Shown: piece by piece, positions 35,336 to 42,160 of the stretch
Numbering within the stretch: position 1 is the stretch's first letter
Layout: each line of letters begins with the position of its first letter
Assembly (NCBI GenBank): GCA_900544335.1
Contig: UQUS01000002.1
Span: 16,952-80,951, forward strand
Origin: an uncultured Sutterella sp.
Lineage (GTDB): Bacteria; Pseudomonadota; Gammaproteobacteria; Burkholderiales; Burkholderiaceae_F
DNA: 64,000 nt
Reading direction: 5' to 3'
The notes under the pieces: generated by a model
The model's database searches: none
The model's input: the letters and a program-made list of their open reading frames with translations, nothing else
Told to the model about the DNA's origin: nothing
Program-made: the position numbers and the translations under genes

Positions 35336-36130
35336 TCAAACAACCGTGAACATGAACGCCGTCATGATGAAATCCAAACCTAAAACCAACAGGGAGCTGA
35401 CGACAACCGTACGCGTTGTCGCACGCGAAACCCCGTCGGGTGTCGGACGCGCGCTGTAGCCCTGGAAAAGTGCCACAAGACCGACGGCAATGCCGAAAAC
35501 AACAGCCTTGAACATGCCGTTCAAAATGTCGTGGAAGACATCAACACTGCCTTGCATCTGCGACCAAAATGCCCCGTCGTCGCATCCGATTAAACCAACA
35601 CCGACCACCCAAGCCCCGAAAATGCCGATGGCCGAGAAGATAATGGCCAAAATCGGCATCGAAATCACCGACCCGACAAAGCGCGGAACAATAATGCGTC
35701 GCATGGGGTCAACGCCCATCATTTCCATCGCTGCAAGTTGCTCGCCGGCTCGCATCAAACCGATTTCCGCCGTCAGCGACGTTCCGGCTCGCCCGGCGAA
35801 TAAAAGCGCCGTGACAACCGGACCCAATTCACGCATCAGCGACAAGGCCACGACAACGCCCAAGGCCTGCTCGCTTCCGAACTGCACGAGTGTCACATAG
35901 CCCTGTAAACCGAGCACGAATCCGACAAACAGACCGGAAACGGAAATAATAATCAGCGAATAATTGCCGATGAAATGAATCTGCTGAGCGATTAAAAAGA
36001 AGCGCCGGAGCGACGCCGGAACAAGGCGCAAAACATGCCAGGAAAAAAAACCGAATTCGCCGATAGCCTGCGTTTGCTTAATTGCCACGCGGCCGATTGC
36101 GCTTAAAAAAGAAATCACCGCGTCAATCAT
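35336..36130 (-). CDS. mlaE: Mla transport permease MlaE
   Basis: 264 residues, permease of the MlaFEDB complex. MlaE family motif FAGRAGTSLTAEIGLMRAGE and AMEMMGVDPMRRIIVPRF are intact; five helices. Overlaps mlaF by 8 bases. Confidence 0.95.
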   Translation of the reverse strand: MIDAVISFLSAIGRVAIKQTQAIGEFGFFSWHVLRLVPASLRRFFLIAQQIHFIGNYSLIIISVSGLFVGFVLGLQGYVTLVQFGSEQALGVVVALSLMRELGPVVTALLFAGRAGTSLTAEIGLMRAGEQLAAMEMMGVDPMRRIIVPRFVGSVISMPILAIIFSAIGIFGAWVVGVGLIGCDDGAFWSQMQGSVDVFHDILNGMFKAVVFGIAVGLVALFQGYSARPTPDGVSRATTRTVVVSSLLVLGLDFIMTAFMFTVV

Positions 36131-36935
36131 GGCTTGTTCCCAAAAAATCGTCCTGAATCGGAACGGCCGGATAATGAAACCGCACGGGACCGTCGGGTGT
36201 TGCCTTCAAGAACTGCCGCACAAAGGGATCTTCGGAGCGACCGAGTTCCTCGGGAGTGCCTTCGCCGGCAACTCGCCCTTCGTTAATCATATAAACGTAA
36301 TCGGCAATCGCAAAGGTTTCGGCCACATCGTGCGTCACGATAATCGCCGTAGCCCCGAGCGCATCGGTCAGTCGCCGAATCAGGCGCGATGTGACGGACA
36401 TGGAAATCGGATCGAGACCCGCGAAGGGCTCGTCATACATAATGAGCTGAGGGTCAAGCGCAATGGTTCGCGCTAGAGCGACACGCCGAGCCATACCGCC
36501 GGAAATTTCCGCCGGCATCAGGTGCGCCGTTCCGCGTAGCCCGACGGCGTTTAATTTCAAAAGCACCAAATCGCGGATGGTTTCCTCATCCAAATTCGTT
36601 CTTTCCCGAAGCGGAAATGCCACGTTTTCAAAGACCGATAGGTCCGTAAACAATGCCCCGAACTGAAAAAGCATCCCCATGCGTTCACGCATGGCATAAA
36701 GCGACGTTTCGTTTAAGGGGTCAACAACGTTTCCGTCAAACACAATGCGCCCGGTCCAAGGAACAAGCAACCCTCCGATTAACTTCAGAAGCGTTGTTTT
36801 CCCCATACCGGAGCCGCCCATGATGGCCACGACCTTGCCTCGGCCGAAACGCATGGTCACCTGGTTTAATATGACCCGCTTTCCGTACCCGAACGTCACG
36901 TCGTCAATGAGCAAAAAAGAATCGTCGCTCGACAT
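36123..36935 (-). CDS. mlaF: Mla transport ATP-binding protein MlaF
   Basis: 270 residues. Walker A GGSGMGKTTLL, signature ISGGMARRVALARTIA, Walker B LIMYDEPFAGLDP, switch VTHDVAE. Energises phospholipid movement across the envelope. First gene of mlaFEDACB; the promoter is expected just upstream, near 36936-37006. Confidence 0.95.
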   Translation of the reverse strand: MSSDDSFLLIDDVTFGYGKRVILNQVTMRFGRGKVVAIMGGSGMGKTTLLKLIGGLLVPWTGRIVFDGNVVDPLNETSLYAMRERMGMLFQFGALFTDLSVFENVAFPLRERTNLDEETIRDLVLLKLNAVGLRGTAHLMPAEISGGMARRVALARTIALDPQLIMYDEPFAGLDPISMSVTSRLIRRLTDALGATAIIVTHDVAETFAIADYVYMINEGRVAGEGTPEELGRSEDPFVRQFLKATPDGPVRFHYPAVPIQDDFLGTSHD

Positions 36936-37006
36936 TGCTACACAAACTGAATTAAGGTTCAGGCAATCTTACCATAGGAGTCAGGCAAGCTAAATGCTTT
37001 GCCCGA

Positions 37007-37483
37007 CTAGGCAAGTCCGACCGGAGCAAACCGCACACAACGCGCAATCCCGAGTTCTTTCAGGCGAGCGTCGTCCGAGGGCACGGTCACAAAGCAAGAG
37101 GCTACATTTTCCGGGCATTCGATGGCTCGCCGAACCGTCAAATCCACAAAAACCCATTCTGTTGCAGCAACACAACAGAGCTTGCCGTGGTTTTTCATCG
37201 CATAGCGACGGAAACTACGTCCGTGCTGATAACTCTGAATCCATGTGTAGATCTCAATAGTGTCATTTAACACACACGGTCTTAGATACTCAATCCAGTG
37301 CTCGCGAGCCATCCAAGCCGCGCCGAGTTTTAAATAGTCCTGTGTCGACCAGCCGTTTTGGGCGGAAGCCGTCGTTGCCGCTTCCTCGACCCATCTGAGG
37401 TAAACGCGGTTATTGACGTGATTGAGAACATCGATGTCTTGAGGGCCGACCTGAACTTCGTATTGAACAATGTCAATTGTCAT
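37007..37483 (-). CDS. Hotdog-fold acyl-CoA thioesterase, YbgC/4HBT type
   Basis: 158 residues. The 4HBT signature DIDVLNHVNNRVYLRWVEEA holds the catalytic Asp. The C-terminal part is enriched in Cys. May hydrolyse acyl-CoA or acyl-ACP, possibly near phospholipid genes such as plsC next door (16-base gap). Substrate unknown. Confidence 0.82.
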   Translation of the reverse strand: MTIDIVQYEVQVGPQDIDVLNHVNNRVYLRWVEEAATTASAQNGWSTQDYLKLGAAWMAREHWIEYLRPCVLNDTIEIYTWIQSYQHGRSFRRYAMKNHGKLCCVAATEWVFVDLTVRRAIECPENVASCFVTVPSDDARLKELGIARCVRFAPVGLA

Positions 37484-37498
37484 AATGGATTTGCTTTT

Positions 37499-38281
37499 TT
37501 ATTTTGTCTGAGCCAAAGGATCGGCAATGCCGAGTTTGGCCGAAAGAGCTGCACTGGTTTCCGCACAGAGTACGTGCCGATTTGTCGCCGTCAGTGTCGG
37601 CAGGATATGAACCGTGACCGATAAGCCTTGCGTGCACAAAATTGTCCACAAGCGCGTAAAGAGCGGCTCATGTCCGGTCCACGCCGGAATACTGCTCGGA
37701 ACTCCGTCTTTTTTGTATTGAATCAAAAGAGGAACCGTCAGAGCCCCAGTCACGGCTGCCGCTTCAAAAAGATTGGAGTGCAGCTTTAAAAGTCCTTGGC
37801 CGTTTGACGTTGTGCCTTCCGGGAACACCAAAACGTTTCTCCCCTGCCTTAAGGCCGCCTCCATCGATTCGGCGATACCGATGAGAGCACGTTTGTTACT
37901 GCGATCGATGTAAATCGTTCCGACGGCACTGGCAATGCGCCCCAAAACAGGCCAATGCCCGATTTCCGCTTTGGCTACAAATCCGGCCGGTAAAACCGCA
38001 TCGATGACAAAGGGGTCTAAAAACGTCACGTGATTGGAAACCAGAAGGCGCCCCAAAGAATCGGGCGTAATGCCCGAGTCAAAGGCCTCGGGACAGTTAA
38101 GAGTCCCTTCGTGCTCAATCCGAATTCCGATCATGCGCGGCAAGCGCCCGGCCCAGACACGAATAATGCGCCCGCGCTTCATGGAATCTGCTCCGGGCAA
38201 AACGAATGCCACCGTCCACAAACACCCGATGATGTAAAGGCCGATTTTGATTAACCGATAAATGCCGAGTAAAAAATTCAT
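37499..38281 (-). CDS. plsC: 1-acyl-sn-glycerol-3-phosphate acyltransferase (PlsC-like)
   Basis: Makes phosphatidic acid. 260 residues from the ATG at 38281. N-terminal transmembrane helix, catalytic SNHVTFLD (His84, Asp89) and FPEGTTSNG (from 153). ATGA overlap with ruvX. AAGGGAA upstream of the start. Could be an OlsA-type homologue instead. Confidence 0.88.
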   Translation of the reverse strand: MNFLLGIYRLIKIGLYIIGCLWTVAFVLPGADSMKRGRIIRVWAGRLPRMIGIRIEHEGTLNCPEAFDSGITPDSLGRLLVSNHVTFLDPFVIDAVLPAGFVAKAEIGHWPVLGRIASAVGTIYIDRSNKRALIGIAESMEAALRQGRNVLVFPEGTTSNGQGLLKLHSNLFEAAAVTGALTVPLLIQYKKDGVPSSIPAWTGHEPLFTRLWTILCTQGLSVTVHILPTLTATNRHVLCAETSAALSAKLGIADPLAQTK

Positions 38282-38706
38282 TTCCCTTGTTTCCGTCCGA
38301 CTTCGTTTTTCGGGCACCCTTCATCGAACCACTGTTGCAAAATGGTCGCCGCCGATTGGTCATCGATTACCTCGCCTTCTTTTTCCAAAAGGACAGACGA
38401 GTACCGCTCATCGACGCCGTAGACAGCCAGTCCCGTTCGTCCGGCCAGTTGCCGAGCAAACCGCAGGGCCTCTTGCGTCACTTCATGAGGAGTGCCGTCC
38501 GGATGGCGCGGAATGCCGATGACAAGGCAATCCGGCTTCCAATCGTTGATTTGTTTACTAATTTCGCCCCACTTGGATGCCTTTGTTTGGGCATTGACGA
38601 TGCAAAGGGGCCTTGCGCCGGCCGTCAGAATATTGCCGAGCGCAACCCCGATGCGAACTCGACCGTAATCGAATCCGAGAATAATCCCTGTCTGCTGCAT
38701 TTGCAT
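38278..38706 (-). CDS. ruvX: Putative pre-16S rRNA nuclease / Holliday junction resolvase RuvX (YqgF)
   Basis: 142 residues from ATG at 38706 (AAAGG upstream); a GTG at 38760 overlapping the yqgE stop is also in frame. RNase H-like fold: LGFDYGRVRIGVALG with the first catalytic Asp, LVIGIPRHPDGTPHE, VYGVDERYSS and the final DDQSAATILQQWFDEG. Follows yqgE, the standard order. Functions in 16S rRNA 5' end maturation in homologues. Confidence 0.92.
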   Translation of the reverse strand: MQMQQTGIILGFDYGRVRIGVALGNILTAGARPLCIVNAQTKASKWGEISKQINDWKPDCLVIGIPRHPDGTPHEVTQEALRFARQLAGRTGLAVYGVDERYSSVLLEKEGEVIDDQSAATILQQWFDEGCPKNEVGRKQGK

Positions 38707-38756
38707 GGCGCCTTTACCCGAGGGGGCAATTTTACCGAACCGAGGCTTTTCGGTTA

Positions 38757-39326
38757 TCACGCATGACCGATTTCATCGGAAACAAGAACGTGTTCGTCTC
38801 CGAGTGCCTCATTGCCGACCAGGGCAAGCGCAGCCTCATAGCGTTGCGAACACGGGAGATCAAAAACGATACGGGGCGAGGATTGGGCACAAAACCACGC
38901 GCCCTCTCGAATTTCCGCTTCGAGTTGCCCGGCATCCCACATCGCGCAGCCCAAAACCGGATAGATTTTGTCCGGCCCTTTTCCTTCGGCTGCAGCGCGC
39001 AAAATGTCGTCCGAGACCGTCAGGGCAATGCCGGTTTTCGGGTTTTCAAAGTCCGTTCGGAGCCATTGACCCTGCGTCGTATGCAAAACGAACGCCATCA
39101 TCGGATGCACGGGACCGCCCCAACCGAAGGCAATGTCCCTCTTCGGAGGCGGACACTCGAGTTGCTCACAGGCTTCGGAAAGCGAAAACTCTCCTTCCTT
39201 ATTGAGCACAAGACCGAAGGAGCCCTCTGCTCGGTGCTCGAGCAAAAGGATGACCGTCTTGGCAAAACGTTCATCGGTCATCACGGGCGAGGCGATGAGA
39301 AAACTGTTTTTAAGTTCATTTAGCAT
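38757..39326 (-). CDS. YqgE/AlgH family protein
   Basis: 189 residues, DUF179. NSFLIASPVMTDERFAKTVI and EHRAEGSFGLVLN open the domain, and FGWGGPVHPMMAFVLHT is characteristic. Conserved next to ruvX; molecular role unknown. ATG at 39326. Divergent from the ybaK-like gene, 47 bases apart, so promoters of both must overlap. Confidence 0.93.
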   Translation of the reverse strand: MLNELKNSFLIASPVMTDERFAKTVILLLEHRAEGSFGLVLNKEGEFSLSEACEQLECPPPKRDIAFGWGGPVHPMMAFVLHTTQGQWLRTDFENPKTGIALTVSDDILRAAAEGKGPDKIYPVLGCAMWDAGQLEAEIREGAWFCAQSSPRIVFDLPCSQRYEAALALVGNEALGDEHVLVSDEIGHA

Positions 39327-39373
39327 AGGCGTATGCTATCGCATTATTTTGTTCGTGATGCGAAGGAAATTGT

Positions 39374-39862
39374 ATGGTTCAAGACGTTTTGGGGAAGCTC
39401 TGTGCCCTCTTTGACTCCGGAGCGGCCAAGTACCGCGTCGTTCATCACCCAGCTTGCGAACGCTCGAGCCAATCGGTCTCCGAGGTGCGCGGCACGGAGC
39501 TCGGACAGGGCGCCAAAGCCCTGGTGTGTCTTGTTAAGGGAAACGGCGTCAAGCAGTACGTCCTTGCCGTGTTGCCGGCCGACTGCCAAGCCGACCTAGG
39601 AAAACTTGCCACCGCCCTCGGCGGGCGCCGCGCAGGTCTTTGCAGTGCCGAGGAGGTCATGGACCTGACCGGGTGCATTTTCGGGGCTGTTCCGCCCGTT
39701 TCTTTTCATGAAAAACTAATGGGCATTGCCGACCCGACGCTATTTACGCGTTACAAGGAATTAGCGTTTAATGCCGGCTCTCGCGACACCTCGATTATCA
39801 TCGACACGCAAGACTTTCACCGAATCGTGCATCCGCGCGAAATCGACTTTCTCAAGAAATAG
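39374..39862 (+). CDS. YbaK/EbsC family aminoacyl-tRNA deacylase
   Basis: 162 residues. The YbaK/ProRS-editing fold shows GAKALVCLVKGNGVKQYVLA with the conserved Lys, CSAEEVMDLTGCIFGAVPPV and AFNAGSRDTSIIID. Likely removes mischarged amino acids from tRNA. AAGGAAATT precedes the ATG. The TAG stop at 39860-39862 overlaps the left arm of the IscB element (arm begins at 39861), so the last bases of this gene and its stop are partly supplied by the insertion. The protein seems full or nearly full length. Confidence 0.88.
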   Translation: MVQDVLGKLCALFDSGAAKYRVVHHPACERSSQSVSEVRGTELGQGAKALVCLVKGNGVKQYVLAVLPADCQADLGKLATALGGRRAGLCSAEEVMDLTGCIFGAVPPVSFHEKLMGIADPTLFTRYKELAFNAGSRDTSIIIDTQDFHRIVHPREIDFLKK

Positions 39863-40134
39863 TCAACTACCCCTCTCTAAAGAGAGAGGCTTGTGAAAGC
39901 AAGCCTGGTTGACTAGCCCAAGTGAGGAGAAATCTGAACTACGTTGGTTAGGAATGTATAGGCACCGTGGGATGTAAATCCTAGTTCCACGCTCTGCGGT
40001 TCTTGGTTAAAAGTGTTATTGGGTAATACACGGTGCTGAGAACATAGAAACCCTTTCCAACACGGGCGAAGGATTACAACAGATTGAAAGGTCTGAGCAG
40101 AACCTGCGGGTCTCTGCGCTTTAAGGAGAAAACT
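39861..40134 (+). ncRNA. Putative omega RNA (HEARO-type) of IscB
   Basis: Gene-free 274 bases directly upstream of iscB. Outer arm AGTCAAC (39861-39867) pairs with GTTGACT (39908-39914). Inside it CCTCTCT/AGAGAGG (39872-39889) and GCTTG/CAAGC (39889-39904) form two hairpins. Later pairs include CGTGG/CCACG near 39967-39992, GTGT/ACAC near 40013-40031, and CCTTTC/GAAAGG spanning about 40052-40091. This arrangement and position match the ribozyme-like RNA that guides IscB. The guide would be the 15-20 bases just 5' of 39861, i.e. the ybaK 3' end. The 3' end is not defined and may run into the iscB start. Confidence 0.75.
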
Positions 40135-41427
40135 TTGAAAGTTTTTGTGATTAACAAAAGAGGAAAGCCGTTAATGCCTTGCAAACCTGCAAAGGCACGT
40201 CACCTCTTGCGTGATGGAAAGGCAAGAGTTGTAAGACGTACTCCGTTTACGATTCAACTCACTATTGCGACAGGGGAAAACGTGCAACCGATTCATCTTG
40301 GTGTAGATGCAGGGTCTAAGCATATCGGGCTTTCTGCAACAACCGAGAAAGAAGAATTGTTTTCTTCTGAAGTCGAATTGCGTAAAGACATCACCGATTT
40401 GCTTTCAAGTCGTAGAGAGATGCGAAGAGCAAGACGCAACCGTAAGACGCGCTACCGTGCGCCACGCTTTGATAATAGAGTTCACGCGAAGAATAAGGGG
40501 TGGCTTGCTCCTACTCTTGAAAACGAGATTAGTGCACATCTCTCTCGGATTAAGGCGATTCGTGCGATTCTCCCAGTTTCTCGCATCACAATCGAAGTTG
40601 CTTCTTTCGATATTCAAAAGATTAAGAATCCTGAGATTGAAGGTGAACAGTATCAGCAGGGAGAGCAATTAGGTTTTTGGAACGTGCGTGAATATGTGCT
40701 TTTCCGAGACGGTCACAAATGCTGTCATTGTCACGGCAAGAGCAAAGACCCGATTCTCAACGTCCATCACATTGAGAGCCGTAAGACTGGGGGCGATGCT
40801 CCGAACAATCTCATCACGCTTTGCGAGACCTGCCACAAGGCTTATCACGCAGGAAAGATTCAACTTACTTCCAAGCGTGGAAAGAAATTTACCGATGCAA
40901 CACACATGGGAATCATGCGTTGGGAACTCCTTAAGAGAGCAAAAGAAGCGAACCTTGGCATCCCTGTAAAAGCCACATTTGGCTATATCACCAAGGCAAG
41001 AAGAATCCAATTCGGTATTGCTAAGACGCATTGCGCTGATGCTTTCTGCATTGCAGGAAACCTCAACGCAAAACGCCTTGGTGAGTATCTCTATCAAAAG
41101 CAAACCCGCAAGCACAACCGACAGATTCACAAGATGGCGATTCTTAAAGGCGGTTACCGCAAGCGTAATCAAGCCCCATTTGAGGTCTTTAACTTCCGCC
41201 TGTTTGACAAAGTGCGCTTCGGCGGAAATGTTGGTTTTGTGTTTGGAAGACGGACTTCGGGTTCATTTGCAGTACGAACTCTATTTGGAGAAAAACTTTC
41301 CGAGGGCGTTTCGTACAAAAAACTCTCCCTTTTGGAGAGGAGAACAACTTTTTTAACTCAACTCGTAAAGGAGGGCGCAATTCCTCCCGTGTCTAAAGAC
41401 ACAGGTTTCCTTGCGCGATTTCTATGA
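40135..41427 (+). CDS. iscB: IscB, RNA-guided RuvC-HNH nuclease
   Basis: 430 residues from the TTG at 40135, preceded by AAGGAG 6 bases upstream; an upstream in-frame extension lies in the omega RNA. Domain order: PLMP domain (KPLMPCKPAKARHLL, 11-25), RuvC-I with Asp58 (HLGVDAGSKHIGLSA), arginine-rich bridge helix (about 93-112), RuvC-II with Glu154 (ITIEVASFD), HNH 190-240 with CHCH and C-x2-C zinc pairs, His211/His212 and Asn225, RuvC-III with His299 and Asp302, and a C-terminal TAM-interaction-like region (FGRRTSG). All catalytic residues are present and the frame is intact. Cuts both strands of DNA in studied relatives. The last 18 codons overlap the right-end palindrome. Confidence 0.95.
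   Translation: MKVFVINKRGKPLMPCKPAKARHLLRDGKARVVRRTPFTIQLTIATGENVQPIHLGVDAGSKHIGLSATTEKEELFSSEVELRKDITDLLSSRREMRRARRNRKTRYRAPRFDNRVHAKNKGWLAPTLENEISAHLSRIKAIRAILPVSRITIEVASFDIQKIKNPEIEGEQYQQGEQLGFWNVREYVLFRDGHKCCHCHGKSKDPILNVHHIESRKTGGDAPNNLITLCETCHKAYHAGKIQLTSKRGKKFTDATHMGIMRWELLKRAKEANLGIPVKATFGYITKARRIQFGIAKTHCADAFCIAGNLNAKRLGEYLYQKQTRKHNRQIHKMAILKGGYRKRNQAPFEVFNFRLFDKVRFGGNVGFVFGRRTSGSFAVRTLFGEKLSEGVSYKKLSLLERRTTFLTQLVKEGAIPPVSKDTGFLARFL
41375..41416 (+). repeat. Right-end palindrome of the IscB element
   Basis: GCGCAA (41375-41380) pairs with TTGCGC (41411-41416), and GTGTC (41389-41393) pairs with GACAC (41398-41402) around TAAA. This is the subterminal hairpin style of IS200/IS605-type right ends, and it lies inside the iscB coding end. 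Confidence 0.8.
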
Positions 41428-41435
41428 TGCCTCGG

Positions 41436-41468
41436 CGGAAACCCGAACCGTCCCGGTCCGAGTTTTCG
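41436..41468. terminator. Bidirectional hairpin between iscB and the BamE-like gene
   Basis: Fifteen-base arms CGGAAACCCGAACCG (41436-41450) and CGGTCCGAGTTTTCG (41454-41468) pair with two mismatches and one wobble. A GTTTT stretch follows on the forward strand. It probably ends the convergent BamE-like transcript and was the original ybaK terminator before the element inserted. Confidence 0.55.
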
Positions 41469-41469
41469 C

Positions 41470-41979
41470 CTAAAAACACCACGGAAAAAATCGGTCGCGG
41501 TCCTTCCAAGGATCGGGCGTTATGTCCATGCTGCGGACGATGCCGTTTTTATCAAACTGCGGCCATACGGCCATATCGAAATTCCCGCCGTCTTTGTACC
41601 GGTACATCCACGCGTGCTCTCCGACAAGCCGGAACTCGTACTTTTCCGCACACGGCCCCCAAAGGGCCCAAACGTCGGCCTCGGTGGACTGACCGATTTT
41701 CACGAGCGGGAAATACTTTTCCTGCAAACCCTGCTCCCGAGCAACCATCTTTTGGTTCTGATCGAAGAAAAGCCACCAGACCTGTTGTCCGAACGGTTGC
41801 GACGAGTACGTCCAACGCACCGTTCCGTCCGGCATCGGTGTCACGGTATCGGGCTTGCCTAATTGATTTTGAACGACCTCTTGCGATTGTCCGAGATCAA
41901 TAAGTTGCGGATGCGAGCAGGCCGTTAAAACCACAGCACAAATCAGGGCTGCAAACAGGCGAACTTTTCTTTGGAACAT
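41470..41979 (-). CDS. SmpA/OmlA (BamE)-like outer-membrane lipoprotein
   Basis: 169 residues from the ATG at 41979 with AAGGAG upstream. Signal peptide ends LTAC (lipidated Cys about 21). GQSQEVVQNQLGKPDTV is a BamE-like turn motif, and a second related segment GQSTEADVWALWGPC follows, so the protein may hold two BamE-like units. Distinct from a classical 110-residue BamE. Role in outer-membrane protein assembly is inferred. Confidence 0.65.
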   Translation of the reverse strand: MFQRKVRLFAALICAVVLTACSHPQLIDLGQSQEVVQNQLGKPDTVTPMPDGTVRWTYSSQPFGQQVWWLFFDQNQKMVAREQGLQEKYFPLVKIGQSTEADVWALWGPCAEKYEFRLVGEHAWMYRYKDGGNFDMAVWPQFDKNGIVRSMDITPDPWKDRDRFFPWCF

Positions 41980-42094
41980 TTTTACTTCTCCTTGAGCCGA
42001 CAAGGCTATTTTACCGTCTCCGAATTCGTTATTTTTCTTTTCGCCCCTAACCGATTAGGGGTAAACTTTAGGCGGGAATTTTTGTGTTTTGCGT

Positions 42095-42120
42095 GTCTTC
42101 TTTGCGAAGACGGGGTTTTT
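42095..42120 (+). promoter_or_regulatory. Terminator-like hairpin in the aspS leader
   Basis: GTCTTC (42095-42100) pairs with GAAGAC (42106-42111), then GGGG and TTTTT. A second stem CCCCTAA/TTAGGGG lies near 42046-42062. The following GGCCCC can pair with the GGGG, so two alternative folds exist 40-120 bases before the aspS start. Could be transcription attenuation. Confidence 0.35.
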
Positions 42121-42160
42121 GCGGCCCCTACATTTGTATACCGCAACGTAAGGAGTACCT

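Larger units (their letters stand above)
39861..41420 (+). mobile_element. IscB-type (ISC-like) element without transposase
   Basis: Bounded on the left by the structured arm beginning AGTCAACTACCCC at 39861 and on the right by a palindrome at 41375-41416. Contains the omega RNA region and iscB, and no Y1 TnpA gene. The block is visibly more A/T rich and uses different codons from its neighbours, consistent with transfer. The exact right edge (41417-41430) cannot be fixed without an empty-site comparison. Inserted at the 3' end of a ybaK-like gene, same strand. Confidence 0.75.

Noticed and set aside
39863..40134. Group II intron or riboswitch in the gap after ybaK
   Set aside because: No reverse transcriptase; position, arms and downstream IscB fit an omega RNA better.
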